Below are positions 10,187-21,354 of a DNA stretch of 64,000 nt, piece by piece. The DNA comes from Rhodococcus sp. Leaf278. Its GTDB lineage: Bacteria > Actinomycetota > Actinomycetes > Mycobacteriales > Mycobacteriaceae. A model generated the notes under the pieces. The model was not told where the DNA came from. It did not search any database and was given only the letters and a program-made list of their open reading frames with translations. Made by a program: the position numbers and the translations under genes. The first letter of the stretch is position 1, and each line of letters opens with the position of its first letter. The stretch spans positions 124,001 through 188,000 of the forward strand of contig NZ_LMRR01000034.1 of the NCBI RefSeq assembly GCF_001426085.1, read 5' to 3'.

Positions 10187-11041
10187 ATGAAGAGAAGGCA
10201 GCTCTTTCGCCGAGTGACAACAGGTGTGGCAGTGCTGATGGGGGCACGGTTGGTTGCGCCCGCCACCGCCGACGCCCTGCCCGGTACCGGCTCGGCGCAG
10301 CCTGCCGGGCCTGCCGTTCCGTTGGACCGCATGCTCGGGATCGTGTCTCTGTCCCATGTCAACGATCCCGCGCTCACCCCGATCTTTCCCGGTGATCCCG
10401 AGTTCTCACTCGACACGGCATTCACAGTCGCCGAGGACGGGTTCTACCTCCAGTACGTCAAGGAGGGCGAACACACCGGCACGCACTGGGGGGCACCCGC
10501 GCACTTTCAGGAGGGTGGACTGACCGCCGACCAGCTCGATCCGGAAGATCTGTTTCTGCCCGCGGTGAAGATCGATATCCGGCAGCAGGCAGCGGCCGAC
10601 GCAGACTATGCCGTCACAGTCGCAGATCTGCAGAACTGGGAGGCTCGACACGGCGTCATTCCGACGGGGGCGGCCGTGATCGCCTGGACCGGATGGTCGT
10701 CGCGTTGGGGCACAGACGCGTACGCCAATGCGGACGCGGACGGTGTGACACATCAACCCGGGTTCTCTGCGGAGGCGGCGCAGTGGTTGATCGACACGGG
10801 CAAGCTGGCGGATCGCGGCGCACTCGGCACCGATACCTTCGGACCCGATCTGGGCAACGACGAGACCTACCCGGTGTCGGTCAAGCTCTACGATCGGCGA
10901 CGGATCAGCTTGGAGAACCTGACGAATTTGGAGTCCATCCCGGCCACAGGCGCCTATGTTCTGGTCGGCGGCCCCATCAACCGAGCCGGATCTGGTTCTC
11001 CTGCAACAATATTCGGCCTGGTTCCTAAATTGTCCCGATAG
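10187..11041 (+). CDS. secreted cyclase-family (kynurenine formamidase-like) hydrolase
   Basis: Protein of 284 residues from the putative cyclase family (PF04199), metal-dependent amidohydrolases that include bacterial kynurenine formamidase. The N-terminus KRRQLFRR followed by a hydrophobic stretch to about residue 30 fits a Tat-type (RRxLF) or Sec export signal, so the enzyme probably acts outside the cytoplasm. The family metal motif HxGTHxDxPxH reads HTGTHWGAPAHF, with Gly where Asp is usual. Substrate is unknown; no tryptophan or kynurenine genes are near. ATG 10187 is preceded by a purine-rich GGTGGAGAGTGGGGG. Its 3' end overlaps the convergent diguanylate cyclase gene by 88 bp. Confidence 0.75.
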   Translation: MKRRQLFRRVTTGVAVLMGARLVAPATADALPGTGSAQPAGPAVPLDRMLGIVSLSHVNDPALTPIFPGDPEFSLDTAFTVAEDGFYLQYVKEGEHTGTHWGAPAHFQEGGLTADQLDPEDLFLPAVKIDIRQQAAADADYAVTVADLQNWEARHGVIPTGAAVIAWTGWSSRWGTDAYANADADGVTHQPGFSAEAAQWLIDTGKLADRGALGTDTFGPDLGNDETYPVSVKLYDRRRISLENLTNLESIPATGAYVLVGGPINRAGSGSPATIFGLVPKLSR

Positions 11042-12684
11042 GTGTCGATCGGTACCGCGCTGAGCGCGCCCATGATGTCGTAGGCGTAGACCCTGGCCTT
11101 GCCCTCACGCTTGGCCCGATACATCGCGCGATCGGCGAGCCGCATCAGCTCGTCCTCGTCGATATCGGTGGTTCGTGGTGCGGTGTGGTCGGCATCGGCC
11201 TCGGTTGCCCGGCCTATCTCCACGACACCGACGCACGCTCCGACCGAGACCGGATGCCCGTCGATGTCATGGGGAGTCTGCATCGCTTCGGCGATGCGTA
11301 CCGCGGTGGCGTGACCGGTGTCGAGGTCTGCGTACACCAGGGCGGTGAACTCGTCACCGCCGAAACGCGCCACCACTCCCTCCCCGACACACGTGTTCAG
11401 TCGCCGTGCAAGTTCGATCAGCAATTCGTCGCCGCCGCCGTGGCCGAATCGGTCGTTCACGCTCTTGAAGTTGTCCAGGTCGATCAGAAGCAGGACTGAG
11501 CTCTGGCGGCCCGCCCGGGCGTCGTTCACTGCCGCGCGCAGATGTTCGTCGAACGACGATCGATTGAGCAGTCCGGTCAGACCGTCGTGATGCGCGCGGT
11601 AGGTCAGCTCGTCCCGAGCCAGAGTCAAGCTACGGAGCAGGTTGTCGTTCTGTATCAAGGTGACCATCTGTCGGACGAGTGAGAGCAGCACCACCGCAAC
11701 CCCGAGCACGATGACCGTCGAGTCGAGGGTGCCGGTCAGCACACGCAGAACCGCCAGCACGATGCCGATGGCGCCCATCAGCGCGTAGGGCAGCAGCATC
11801 TGCGTTCGTTCACCGGCGACGCTGGCTGTGGACGTAAGCGCAACGGGCTCTCGGCCGTATGCCGACGGGCCGTACGTCACAGGGCCGGATGTCGACGGGC
11901 GGTCGTCGAGGGTTCTGGGTGTGGCGGCCGCGAGAGCGATGAGCGCGGTGCCGGCGATGAATCCCCCGTCGGTGAGGACGGGCATGAATTCTGCCCCGAT
12001 TGCGACCAGGTACGCGTAGATGCTGTCCGAGATCGCCAGCATCAGGATCCCTGCACCGAGCAGGGTGAGCTGTGACCTGTACCGAGCCGCGATGGTCGGA
12101 ATCACGATGAGCAGCACGATCATGGCGACGAGAACCAGATCGGTGATGGGGTACATGACGGCCACCAGGAACTCGATGGGTTCGGACTCCGACGAGTGCA
12201 CGACCGCACCGAGCACAGTGGCCCATGACAGAACGAAGAGTGATCCCACGACGACGGCACCGTCGAGCAGCGACATGAGCCAGATATGGCGGGCACCTGC
12301 GGCCGCTCGTCGGGGCGACACTCCCACGAAGGCGAACAGAGCGGGAACGGCGAAGACAGGGAAGAGGAAGAACCCGAGGTCTGCGACCGATGCGGTCGGC
12401 AGTGGCATGTCGAGCACGGATCGGTAGAAGGCCCATACCGCCATGCCTGCGCTCCAGCACGCCATTCCCGCGGCCATCAGCACGCGCCACTGGCGTTCGG
12501 AACCCGTCCGACTCCTGGCAGTCCGGCCGCAGACGACCGTCGCGGCGATTCCGCCTGCGAGCTGTGCGACGTCGTCGATCAGCACCGAGATGCGGTGGCC
12601 GAGGACGCCGGATCCGACCAGGAGGACGACAGCGAGAACGCAGCCGAGCACGACGAGAACCCGTCGCCCCGCTGATCCGGCCAT
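10954..12684 (-). CDS. multi-pass membrane diguanylate cyclase (GGDEF)
   Basis: Predicted c-di-GMP synthase of 576 residues. The first 340 or so residues form about ten hydrophobic segments with no sensor domain I can name; a GGDEF domain follows (HHDGLTGLLNR to KARVYAYD) with an intact active site ARFGGDEF. The usual inhibitory I-site RxxD, upstream of GGDEF, is replaced (VGEG), so product feedback inhibition is probably absent. No EAL or HD-GYP domain is attached or nearby. ATG 12684 has a strong GGGAGG site; upstream frame extension is not conserved-looking. The last 29 codons overlap the 3' end of the cyclase-family gene tail to tail. Confidence 0.85.
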   Translation of the reverse strand: MAGSAGRRVLVVLGCVLAVVLLVGSGVLGHRISVLIDDVAQLAGGIAATVVCGRTARSRTGSERQWRVLMAAGMACWSAGMAVWAFYRSVLDMPLPTASVADLGFFLFPVFAVPALFAFVGVSPRRAAAGARHIWLMSLLDGAVVVGSLFVLSWATVLGAVVHSSESEPIEFLVAVMYPITDLVLVAMIVLLIVIPTIAARYRSQLTLLGAGILMLAISDSIYAYLVAIGAEFMPVLTDGGFIAGTALIALAAATPRTLDDRPSTSGPVTYGPSAYGREPVALTSTASVAGERTQMLLPYALMGAIGIVLAVLRVLTGTLDSTVIVLGVAVVLLSLVRQMVTLIQNDNLLRSLTLARDELTYRAHHDGLTGLLNRSSFDEHLRAAVNDARAGRQSSVLLLIDLDNFKSVNDRFGHGGGDELLIELARRLNTCVGEGVVARFGGDEFTALVYADLDTGHATAVRIAEAMQTPHDIDGHPVSVGACVGVVEIGRATEADADHTAPRTTDIDEDELMRLADRAMYRAKREGKARVYAYDIMGALSAVPIDTYRDNLGTRPNIVAGEPDPARLMGPPTRT

Positions 12685-12756
12685 GCGGCCTCCCTCGTTC
12701 GTGAGCGGGTGCCGACACGCCAGTCGCAGAGATCGGTGGCTCGTACCGGCCGGTCC

Positions 12757-12762
12757 ATCGTA
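12757..12762 (-). promoter_or_regulatory. -10 candidate for the diguanylate cyclase gene
   Basis: TACGAT on the minus strand, with TTCGAC 16 nt further upstream, about 75 nt before the start codon. It shares the 199-bp divergent region with the PadR gene. Confidence 0.35.
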
Positions 12763-12823
12763 CCGAGAGCCGACGGTTGTCGAAGCTTCATGGGAGTCGA
12801 ACACCACGAACTCGGCGACAATC

Positions 12824-12852
12824 TTGCGCAAATTGTATTGCCGATATATCGT
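12824..12852 (+). promoter_or_regulatory. PadR-gene promoter with palindrome over the -10
   Basis: TTGCGC (12824-12829), a 17-nt spacer and TATCGT (12847-12852). The perfect 10-bp palindrome CGATATATCG (12842-12851) covers the -10, and a second small palindrome TTGCGCAA covers the -35. This geometry fits repression, plausibly autoregulation by the PadR protein encoded 30 nt downstream. Confidence 0.5.
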
Positions 12853-12883
12853 CGAAACGTCAAACGATACAGAGGAGAACGAC

Positions 12884-13702
12884 ATGAACTACGCATTCGA
12901 AGGATTCGCACACGAATTCGGACGTCGCGGAGGCCCCCGGATGGGGCCGTTCGCAGGCAGTGGAGGCGGACGCGCGCACATGCGCGGCGCACCGTTTCAG
13001 ATGTGGGTTGCCCAGACCGACGATGACGTCCCGGTGGACGAGGGCGGTCATCGAGAGCGAGGGCGCGGAAAGAGGGGACACGGTGATCGCGGCAGGCGCG
13101 GTGCGGGAGGTGGGTTCGGACGCGGCCGCGAGGGCATGCGGCCCGGTTTCGGGGCTGGTGGTTTCGGACCGAATGCAGATTTCGGCCGAGGCCGGGGCAG
13201 AGGAGGACGAGGCCGACGCGGAGACGTGCGAGCGGCAATCCTGCTGCTGCTCGAGGAGCGTCCGATGCACGGATACGAGCTCATCCAACAGATCGCCGAC
13301 AAGAGCAACGGCACCTGGAAGCCGAGCCCCGGCTCGATCTATCCGGCTCTGTCTCAGCTCGAGGACGAGGGTCTGGTTCTCATCGACAAGGTGGCCGGAC
13401 GCAAGACGGCAGCTCTGACCGATGAGGGGCGATCGCACATCGACCAGCATCGCGAGGACCTGGGCAGTCCGTGGGACGACGTTGCCGACTCGGTCGGTTT
13501 CGACGCGCGAGATCTTCGGGCGCTCATCGGACAGTTGATGGGAGCAGCAGGCCAGGTGGCCGCAGTCGGCACGTCCCGGCAGGTCGAACAGGCCGCCGAC
13601 ATCCTCGTCGAGGCGCGCAAGTCCATGTACCGCATCCTCGCGGAGGACGGCCCCGACGACGCCGAGCCGGACGAGGCGGTCGACGTTCCCGACGCGACAT
13701 GA
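12884..13702 (+). CDS. PadR-family transcriptional regulator with Arg/Gly-rich N-terminal extension
   Basis: Regulator of 272 residues. Residues 115-190 are a PadR winged helix ([20 protein letters not shown], then [19 protein letters not shown]), followed by a C-terminal helical region used for dimerisation. Ahead of it, residues 57-113 are almost entirely Gly, Arg, Phe and Asp in RGRG/RGG-type repeats, preceded by a short sequence (1-56) that looks intrinsically disordered. Similar glycine-rich N-termini occur in some actinobacterial PadR proteins, but ligand and targets are unknown. ATG 12884 with AGAGGAG upstream; upstream codons in frame run through the promoter. It is divergent from the diguanylate cyclase gene. 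Confidence 0.88.
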   Translation: MNYAFEGFAHEFGRRGGPRMGPFAGSGGGRAHMRGAPFQMWVAQTDDDVPVDEGGHRERGRGKRGHGDRGRRGAGGGFGRGREGMRPGFGAGGFGPNADFGRGRGRGGRGRRGDVRAAILLLLEERPMHGYELIQQIADKSNGTWKPSPGSIYPALSQLEDEGLVLIDKVAGRKTAALTDEGRSHIDQHREDLGSPWDDVADSVGFDARDLRALIGQLMGAAGQVAAVGTSRQVEQAADILVEARKSMYRILAEDGPDDAEPDEAVDVPDAT

Positions 13703-13741
13703 ACGCTGGGTGCGGAATCGTCCGCAGCGCTCGGCACTCCC

Positions 13742-13747
13742 TAGGAT
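13742..13747 (+). promoter_or_regulatory. -10 candidate for fmt
   Basis: TAGGAT hexamer 43 nt before the fmt start; it would give a short leader containing the CAGGGAG ribosome site. No clear -35. Confidence 0.35.
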
Positions 13748-13790
13748 GGACACCCGAGATCGTTTCGTCCATCCCAGGGAGTTGCCTACA

Positions 13791-14714
13791 GTGCGCGTCG
13801 TCTTTGCCGGAACACCGGACCCCGCAGTCCCATCGCTGCAGAGGTTGCTGGAGTCCGAACGCCACGAGGTGATCGCCGTGGTGACCCGGCCCGACGCCGC
13901 ATCCGGGCGAGGGCGAAAGACCGTCCGATCCCCGGTCGGTCTGCTGGCCGACGAGCACAGCATTCCGGTGTTCACGCCGGCGAAGCCGTCGGACCCGGAT
14001 TTCGTGTCGCAGCTGATCGACCTCGCACCCGACGTCTGCCCGGTTGTGGCATACGGTGCGCTGCTGCCTCAGCCGGTGCTCGACATTCCTCGTTTCGGCT
14101 GGATCAACCTGCACTTCTCGCTGTTGCCCGCATGGCGCGGTGCCGCGCCCGTGCAGGCCGCCATCGCCGCAGGTGACGAGATCACCGGCGCCTCCACCTT
14201 TCTGCTCGACGCGGGAATGGATACCGGACCGGTGCTCGGCGTCGTCACCGAGAGAATTCGTTCGACCGACACCACGGGTGACCTGCTCGCCCGACTCGCA
14301 TCGAGCGGAGCCGAACTGCTGACCGCAACCCTCGACGCGATCGAGGACGGAACCGCGAGCGCCCATACCCAATCCGACGACGGTGTTTCGTACGCGAGCA
14401 AGGTCACCGTCGACTCGGCACGCATCGACTGGAATCGATCCGCCGCCTACATCGATCGGCACATCAGGTCGGTCACCCCGGCTCCGGGCGCGTGGACGAC
14501 GATCGGCGAACTCCGCGTCAAGATCGCCCCGGTAGAGCTGGTGCCCGACACGCTGCCTCCCGGCGCGATCGAGGTACGCAAATCCGGTGTGCACATCGGA
14601 ACAGGCACGGCCGCAATTGTTCTCGGGGATATTCAGCCCCAGGGCAAGAAGGTCATGAAGGCACTCGACTGGGCGCGCGGCGCTCGGCTGGACGATACGG
14701 CGGTAGCGCGATGA
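13791..14714 (+). CDS. fmt: methionyl-tRNA formyltransferase
   Basis: Formylates initiator Met-tRNA using 10-formyltetrahydrofolate. The 307-residue protein has the formyltransferase fold: [14 protein letters not shown] at the N-terminus, the active-site run [18 protein letters not shown] and [20 protein letters not shown], then the C-terminal tRNA-binding domain. GTG 13791 starts directly at the conserved VRVVFAGTP; an upstream in-frame ATG at 13710 adds 27 unconserved codons over the promoter. The stop overlaps the rsmB start as ATGA. Confidence 0.96.
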   Translation: MRVVFAGTPDPAVPSLQRLLESERHEVIAVVTRPDAASGRGRKTVRSPVGLLADEHSIPVFTPAKPSDPDFVSQLIDLAPDVCPVVAYGALLPQPVLDIPRFGWINLHFSLLPAWRGAAPVQAAIAAGDEITGASTFLLDAGMDTGPVLGVVTERIRSTDTTGDLLARLASSGAELLTATLDAIEDGTASAHTQSDDGVSYASKVTVDSARIDWNRSAAYIDRHIRSVTPAPGAWTTIGELRVKIAPVELVPDTLPPGAIEVRKSGVHIGTGTAAIVLGDIQPQGKKVMKALDWARGARLDDTAVAR

Positions 14715-16180
14715 CAGACCCCGACAAGCCCCGCAAGCGCGAGTCCGGTCAGCCGCGGAAGTTCGTGAAGAAGTCGCCAGGAGCTCGTGGTCCCAAAGGA
14801 AATCGGCCTCCGCAGGGCGCGGGACCCCGCGCAGTCGATGCGATCGACCCGGCACGCCGCGCGGCCAGGGACGTACTCAAGGCGGTCCGCGAGCGCGATG
14901 CCTACGCCAACCTGGTGCTGCCCGGCCTGCTCCGAGAGCGGAAGCTGGACTCGCGCGATGCTGCGCTGGCCACCGAACTCGCCTACGGCGCATCCCGCGC
15001 GCGTGGGGTGCTCGACGCGGTGATCGCCCACGCGGCCGGGCGGCCTGCTGCGGAAATAGACGGGCCTCTGCTCGACATTCTGCGGCTCGGCTCCTACCAG
15101 TTGCTTCGGACTCGGGTGGCACCGCACGCGGCCGTCGCCACGTCGGTGGATCTGGCCAGGTCCGAATTCGGCACCGGCAAAGCAGGTTTCGTCAATGCAG
15201 TGCTGCGGCGCGTGTCCGAACGGACGGCTGCGCAGTGGGTGGACGAACTGGCACCCCCCGCAGCGAAGGATCCGGTCGGCCACCTCGCCTTCGAGTACGC
15301 ACATCCCAAGTGGATCGCACAGGCCTTCGCCGACGCGCTGGGTGCCGACGCCGGTGAACTCGCCGCCGTACTCGAAGCCGACGACGCACGGCCCTCGGTT
15401 CACCTCGTCGCGCGGCCCGGAGAGATCTCGGCAGAAGAACTGGCGTTGATCACCGGGGGAGAGGAAGGACCTTATTCGCCGTACGCCGTGCACCTCGACG
15501 GCGGCGATCCCGGCAAGATCGACGCCGTCCGGGACGGACTGGCCGGAGTTCAGGACGAGGGCAGTCAACTCGTCGGACGGGCGCTCACCCTCGCGCCGCT
15601 GATCGGTGTGGACGGTGGTCGATGGCTGGACCTCTGTGCCGGCCCGGGAGGTAAAGCCGCCCTGATCGGTGCCATCGCCGAGATCGACGGTGCCACAGTC
15701 GATGCCGTCGAGCCCACACCGCACCGCGCCGATCTGGTGTCCAAGACGACCAAGGACCTTCCGGTGACGGTGCATACCGTCGACGGCAGGCAGTCCGGAC
15801 TCGACGGTGGCTACGACCGAGTACTCGTGGACGCGCCGTGCACCGGGCTCGGGGCTCTACGCCGTCGGCCCGAGGCGCGGTGGCGACGACAGCCGTCCGA
15901 CGTCGCAGCCCTGGTGACGCTGCAGAAAGAGTTGCTGGCAGCGGCGATCGACCTGGTTCGCCCCGGTGGGGTAGTGCTGTATTCGACGTGCTCGCCACAC
16001 CTGTCCGAAACCACCGCTGTCGTCGCCGAGGCGGTCCGCCGCTTCGGCGTCGAACAGCTCGACACCCGCGAGCTCGTCCCGGGAGTGCCGAAACTCGGTG
16101 ACGGTACGTCCGTGCAACTGTGGCCGCACCGGCACGGTACGGACGCGATGTTCATGGCGGCGCTGCGTAAACCGATGTGA
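14711..16180 (+). CDS. rsmB: 16S rRNA (cytosine-967-C5) methyltransferase RsmB
   Basis: SAM-dependent m5C methyltransferase (Fmu/Sun family), 489 residues. A basic Lys/Arg/Pro-rich N-terminal tail (residues 1-45) precedes a NusB-like RNA-binding domain ([17 protein letters not shown] to about residue 180) and the methyltransferase domain with [16 protein letters not shown] (SAM site), [21 protein letters not shown] (motif IV cysteine) and [12 protein letters not shown] (motif VI catalytic cysteine). ATG 14711 overlaps the fmt stop, so the pair is translationally coupled, as in mycobacteria. Confidence 0.95.
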   Translation: MTDPDKPRKRESGQPRKFVKKSPGARGPKGNRPPQGAGPRAVDAIDPARRAARDVLKAVRERDAYANLVLPGLLRERKLDSRDAALATELAYGASRARGVLDAVIAHAAGRPAAEIDGPLLDILRLGSYQLLRTRVAPHAAVATSVDLARSEFGTGKAGFVNAVLRRVSERTAAQWVDELAPPAAKDPVGHLAFEYAHPKWIAQAFADALGADAGELAAVLEADDARPSVHLVARPGEISAEELALITGGEEGPYSPYAVHLDGGDPGKIDAVRDGLAGVQDEGSQLVGRALTLAPLIGVDGGRWLDLCAGPGGKAALIGAIAEIDGATVDAVEPTPHRADLVSKTTKDLPVTVHTVDGRQSGLDGGYDRVLVDAPCTGLGALRRRPEARWRRQPSDVAALVTLQKELLAAAIDLVRPGGVVLYSTCSPHLSETTAVVAEAVRRFGVEQLDTRELVPGVPKLGDGTSVQLWPHRHGTDAMFMAALRKPM

Positions 16181-16186
16181 CCGGGA

Positions 16187-16205
16187 GGCGGCGGATTCAG
16201 CCGCC
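16187..16205. terminator. hairpin between convergent rsmB and YjbR-family gene
   Basis: GGCGGC (16187-16192) and GCCGCC (16200-16205) with a 7-nt loop, overlapping the stop codon of the minus-strand gene. It could serve both convergent transcripts; no T tract. Confidence 0.4.
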
Positions 16206-16586
16206 GGCCAGGAACGCCTCGGCGACGTGCTTCGGGGCGTGGACGAGCCACCCGTCGATCACGAGTTCGCGAAGTTCGTCGTCGTCGGTGTTGTCGAGGT
16301 CGACCAGCACCGCGGCGAAGCCGTCGAAGTGAGAGATGGTGAAGCACGCCCGCGGATGTGCGGCGAGGATGGCCTCCTTCTCGTGCAGGTCCGCAGTCAG
16401 AACGGCGAGGATCGGTCCGGTGGGCGGCGTCTCGTCGCCGAACCGTTTCAGGTCGGCCTTGCTGAACGGGCGGATCCACGCGAACACGTTCTTGCCGACC
16501 GCCCATGCCGAATGTCCGTACCTGACGCCCTCGCTGACCTCGGGCAGTTCGGCGATCATCGCCGTGGCGGAGTCGATGGTGGCCAT
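16197..16586 (-). CDS. MmcQ/YjbR-family protein
   Basis: Small cytosolic protein of 129 residues of the MmcQ/YjbR family (double-wing DNA-binding-like fold), whose members have no firmly established biochemical role. Landmarks are [38 protein letters not shown] in the first half, [21 protein letters not shown] in the middle and a C-terminal [20 protein letters not shown] 16586 lies 6 nt after a TATGGT -10 element, suggesting a leaderless message. It is divergent from rpe across only 35 bp and convergent with rsmB. Confidence 0.8.
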   Translation of the reverse strand: MATIDSATAMIAELPEVSEGVRYGHSAWAVGKNVFAWIRPFSKADLKRFGDETPPTGPILAVLTADLHEKEAILAAHPRACFTISHFDGFAAVLVDLDNTDDDELRELVIDGWLVHAPKHVAEAFLAGG

Positions 16587-16592
16587 GGGCGC

Positions 16593-16598
16593 ACCATA
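16593..16598 (-). promoter_or_regulatory. -10 of YjbR-family gene (leaderless)
   Basis: TATGGT on the minus strand ends 6 nt before the ATG at 16586, so transcription should begin at or next to the start codon. Confidence 0.5.
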
Positions 16599-16607
16599 CC
16601 GCTCGGC

Positions 16608-16613
16608 TAGGCT
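16608..16613 (+). promoter_or_regulatory. -10 of rpe (leaderless)
   Basis: TAGGCT ends 8 nt before the GTG at 16622, and no ribosome site precedes that codon. It lies back to back with the minus-strand -10 at 16593-16598, so the two polymerases would compete for one 35-bp region. Confidence 0.5.
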
Positions 16614-16621
16614 CGTCAATC

Positions 16622-17296
16622 GTGGTTTCCCCGATGATTGCCCCCTCCATTCTGTCCGCCGATTTCGCACGGCTCGCCGCCGAAGCCGAGGCGGTGTCCG
16701 GAGCCGATTGGCTGCACGTCGACGTCATGGACGCGCACTTCGTTCCCAACCTCACGCTCGGTCTTCCGGTCGTCAAGAGTCTGCTGAAAGCGACGAACAT
16801 CCCCCTCGACTGCCACCTGATGATCGAGGATCCGGCGCGCTGGGCCCCTCCCTATGCCGAGGCCGGGGCCTACAACGTGACCTTTCACGCCGAGGCGGCC
16901 GACGACCCGTCCGCCGTGGCACGTGACATCCGCGCAGCGGGCGCAAAAGCCGGCCTGTCCGTCAAGCCCGGCACGCCCATCGAGCCGTACCTCGAGATCT
17001 TGCGTGACTTCGACACCTTGCTGGTGATGAGCGTGGAGCCCGGCTTCGGCGGGCAGTCGTTCATGCCCGAGGTGCTCTCCAAAACGAAAGCTGTTCGGGC
17101 ACTTGTCGATTCAGGTGATCTACGATTGGTGGTCGAGATCGACGGCGGAATCAATTCCGACACGATCGAGCAAGCGGCCGAAGCCGGTATCGACTGCTTC
17201 GTCGCCGGGTCGGCCGTCTACGACACTGCCGACCCTGCCGCCGCCGTGCGCGATCTTCGCGCCCGGGCCGCCCACGCATCGCACCACCTGGCCTGA
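16622..17296 (+). CDS. rpe: ribulose-phosphate 3-epimerase
   Basis: Interconverts ribulose 5-phosphate and xylulose 5-phosphate in the pentose phosphate pathway; 224 residues, TIM barrel. The metal and catalytic motifs are [51 protein letters not shown] and EIDGGIN. I chose GTG 16622 because the -10 TAGGCT is spaced for a leaderless start there; ATG 16634 is an alternative. It supplies ribulose 5-phosphate, a riboflavin precursor, and ribD follows 22 bp downstream. Confidence 0.95.
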   Translation: MVSPMIAPSILSADFARLAAEAEAVSGADWLHVDVMDAHFVPNLTLGLPVVKSLLKATNIPLDCHLMIEDPARWAPPYAEAGAYNVTFHAEAADDPSAVARDIRAAGAKAGLSVKPGTPIEPYLEILRDFDTLLVMSVEPGFGGQSFMPEVLSKTKAVRALVDSGDLRLVVEIDGGINSDTIEQAAEAGIDCFVAGSAVYDTADPAAAVRDLRARAAHASHHLA

Positions 17297-17318
17297 TGGA
17301 CGACCCGGGCACAGTCGT

Positions 17319-18350
17319 ATGAGCGTCGAAGGCAGGGCGGTGTCGATCGTCGACGCCATGGCCCTCGCCATCGAGGCCTCCGAGTCCGCCCGGGGTATCA
17401 GTGCCCCGAACCCTGCGGTCGGTGCCGTGATCCTCGATGCAGGCGGAACCGTCGTAGGAGTCGGATCCACGCGTCCACCCGGCGGACCTCATGCCGAAAT
17501 CGTGGCCCTGGCCGAGGCCGGGGATCGAGCTCGCGGCGGCACAGCCGTAGTGACCCTCGAACCCTGCAACCACACCGGTCGCACCGGACCGTGTTCACAG
17601 GCGCTGATCGAGGCGGGCATCGCGGCAGTCGTGTACGCCGTGGCCGATCCGAACCCGCTCGCATCAGGCGGCGCAGACACCCTGCGCGGCGCGGGCATTC
17701 GCGTCGAGCAGGGGATAGGCGAACGCGACGTACGACAGGGTCCGCTGCGGGCATGGCTGCACAAGCAACGCACCGGGCGGCCGCACGTGACCTGGAAATA
17801 TGCCGCGACTCTCGACGGCCGTAGCGCCGCCGCCGATGGGACGAGTCAGTGGATCACCGGTGCCGAGGCGCGGGCGCACGTGCACGCCGAGCGGGCCAAG
17901 CTCGATGCCATCGTCGTGGGAACCGGAACCGTTCTGGCCGACGACCCGCGGCTGACCGCCCGTCGCCCCGACGGGTCCCTCGCGCCCCATCAGCCCGTGC
18001 GCGTCGTCGTCGGATCGCGGCCGATACCGGCGACCGCGGCGATTCGTGGGTCGGAGGCACCCACGGTGTTTCTCGACACACACGATCCGGCGGCGGTGAT
18101 CGAAGCTCTAGGCGAACACTCCGATGTCCAGATCGAAGGCGGTCCGACGCTGGCCGGAGCATTCCTCGCTGCCGGGTTGATCGACCGCGTCGTGGCCTAT
18201 GTCGCCCCGGCCGTGTTGGGCAGCGGACCCGCGGCGGTGGAGAATACGGGCATCGGAACAATTGCCGACGCAATTCGGTTCCGCACGGAGACAGTCACCA
18301 TGATCGGCAACGACATACTGATCGGCGTCGTGCCCGAAGGAGCGAATTAG
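17319..18350 (+). CDS. ribD: bifunctional diaminohydroxyphosphoribosylaminopyrimidine deaminase / reductase
   Basis: Second and third steps of riboflavin synthesis on one 343-residue protein. The N-terminal cytidine-deaminase-like domain has the zinc motifs HAEIVAL and PCNHTGRTGPC; the C-terminal reductase domain begins near residue 150 (RPHVTWKYAATLDGRSAAADG). ATG 17319 gives a start similar to homologues; GTG 17340 is a close alternative. The TAG abuts the ATG of ribE with no gap. The lipoprotein LprG and MFS transporter genes that separate these two in M. tuberculosis are absent here. Confidence 0.95.
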   Translation: MSVEGRAVSIVDAMALAIEASESARGISAPNPAVGAVILDAGGTVVGVGSTRPPGGPHAEIVALAEAGDRARGGTAVVTLEPCNHTGRTGPCSQALIEAGIAAVVYAVADPNPLASGGADTLRGAGIRVEQGIGERDVRQGPLRAWLHKQRTGRPHVTWKYAATLDGRSAAADGTSQWITGAEARAHVHAERAKLDAIVVGTGTVLADDPRLTARRPDGSLAPHQPVRVVVGSRPIPATAAIRGSEAPTVFLDTHDPAAVIEALGEHSDVQIEGGPTLAGAFLAAGLIDRVVAYVAPAVLGSGPAAVENTGIGTIADAIRFRTETVTMIGNDILIGVVPEGAN

Positions 18351-18962
18351 ATGTTCACCGGAATCGTCGAAGAGCTGGGCGAGATCGTGGCCAAGGACGA
18401 ACTGACCGACGCTGCTCGCTTCACCGTTCGCGGGCCGGTGGTGACCTCCGATGCGGGCCACGGGGACTCCATCGCGGTCAACGGGGTGTGTCTGACCGTC
18501 GTGGAGGTACTTCCGGACGGCGGCTTCACCGCCGATGTCATGCAGGAGACGTTGAACCGATCCAGCCTGGGTGCCCTCGACGTCGGGAGCCGCGTCAACC
18601 TCGAACGCGCCGCGGCACTCGGCAGCAGGCTCGGTGGGCATCTCGTCCAGGGCCACGTCGACGGAACCGGAACTGTGGCGAGTCGCTCACCCTCGGAAAA
18701 CTGGACCGTCGTGCGCATCACCATGCCCACCTCGGTTGCGCGCTACGTCGTGGAAAAGGGCTCGATCACCGTCGACGGAGTCTCGCTGACCGTGTCCGGG
18801 CTCGGTGTCGACGACGGTGCGCACTGGTTCGAGATTTCACTGATACCCACCACCCTCGATCTGACCACGCTCGGCACGGCCGAGGTCGGATCACCGGTCA
18901 ACCTCGAAGTCGACGTGATCGCCAAGTACGTGGAGCGGCTGCAGTCGATCGACGCACAGTAA
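18351..18962 (+). CDS. ribE: riboflavin synthase alpha chain
   Basis: Dismutates 6,7-dimethyl-8-ribityllumazine to riboflavin; named ribC in mycobacteria. The 203-residue protein shows the two internally repeated lumazine-binding barrels: MFTGIVEELG with GDSIAVNGVCLTV in the first, then LGGHLVQGHVDGTG and KGSITVDGVSLTV in the second. No FMN riboswitch is present upstream; the ATG directly follows the ribD stop, so expression depends on the upstream genes. Confidence 0.96.
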   Translation: MFTGIVEELGEIVAKDELTDAARFTVRGPVVTSDAGHGDSIAVNGVCLTVVEVLPDGGFTADVMQETLNRSSLGALDVGSRVNLERAAALGSRLGGHLVQGHVDGTGTVASRSPSENWTVVRITMPTSVARYVVEKGSITVDGVSLTVSGLGVDDGAHWFEISLIPTTLDLTTLGTAEVGSPVNLEVDVIAKYVERLQSIDAQ

Positions 18963-19049
18963 GTACTGTTGAAGTGCACGCAGGTAACGGTGCATCGGAG
19001 ACATTCGAAGGGCGCTGAGCCAGGCCCGAGACGTATGGAGCGCACTTTC

Positions 19050-21354
<2,305 letters not shown>

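Noticed and set aside
18340-19049. FMN riboswitch before riboflavin genes
   Set aside because: ribD and ribE abut directly, and the 87-bp ribE-ribBA gap is too short and lacks the conserved RFN-element segments.
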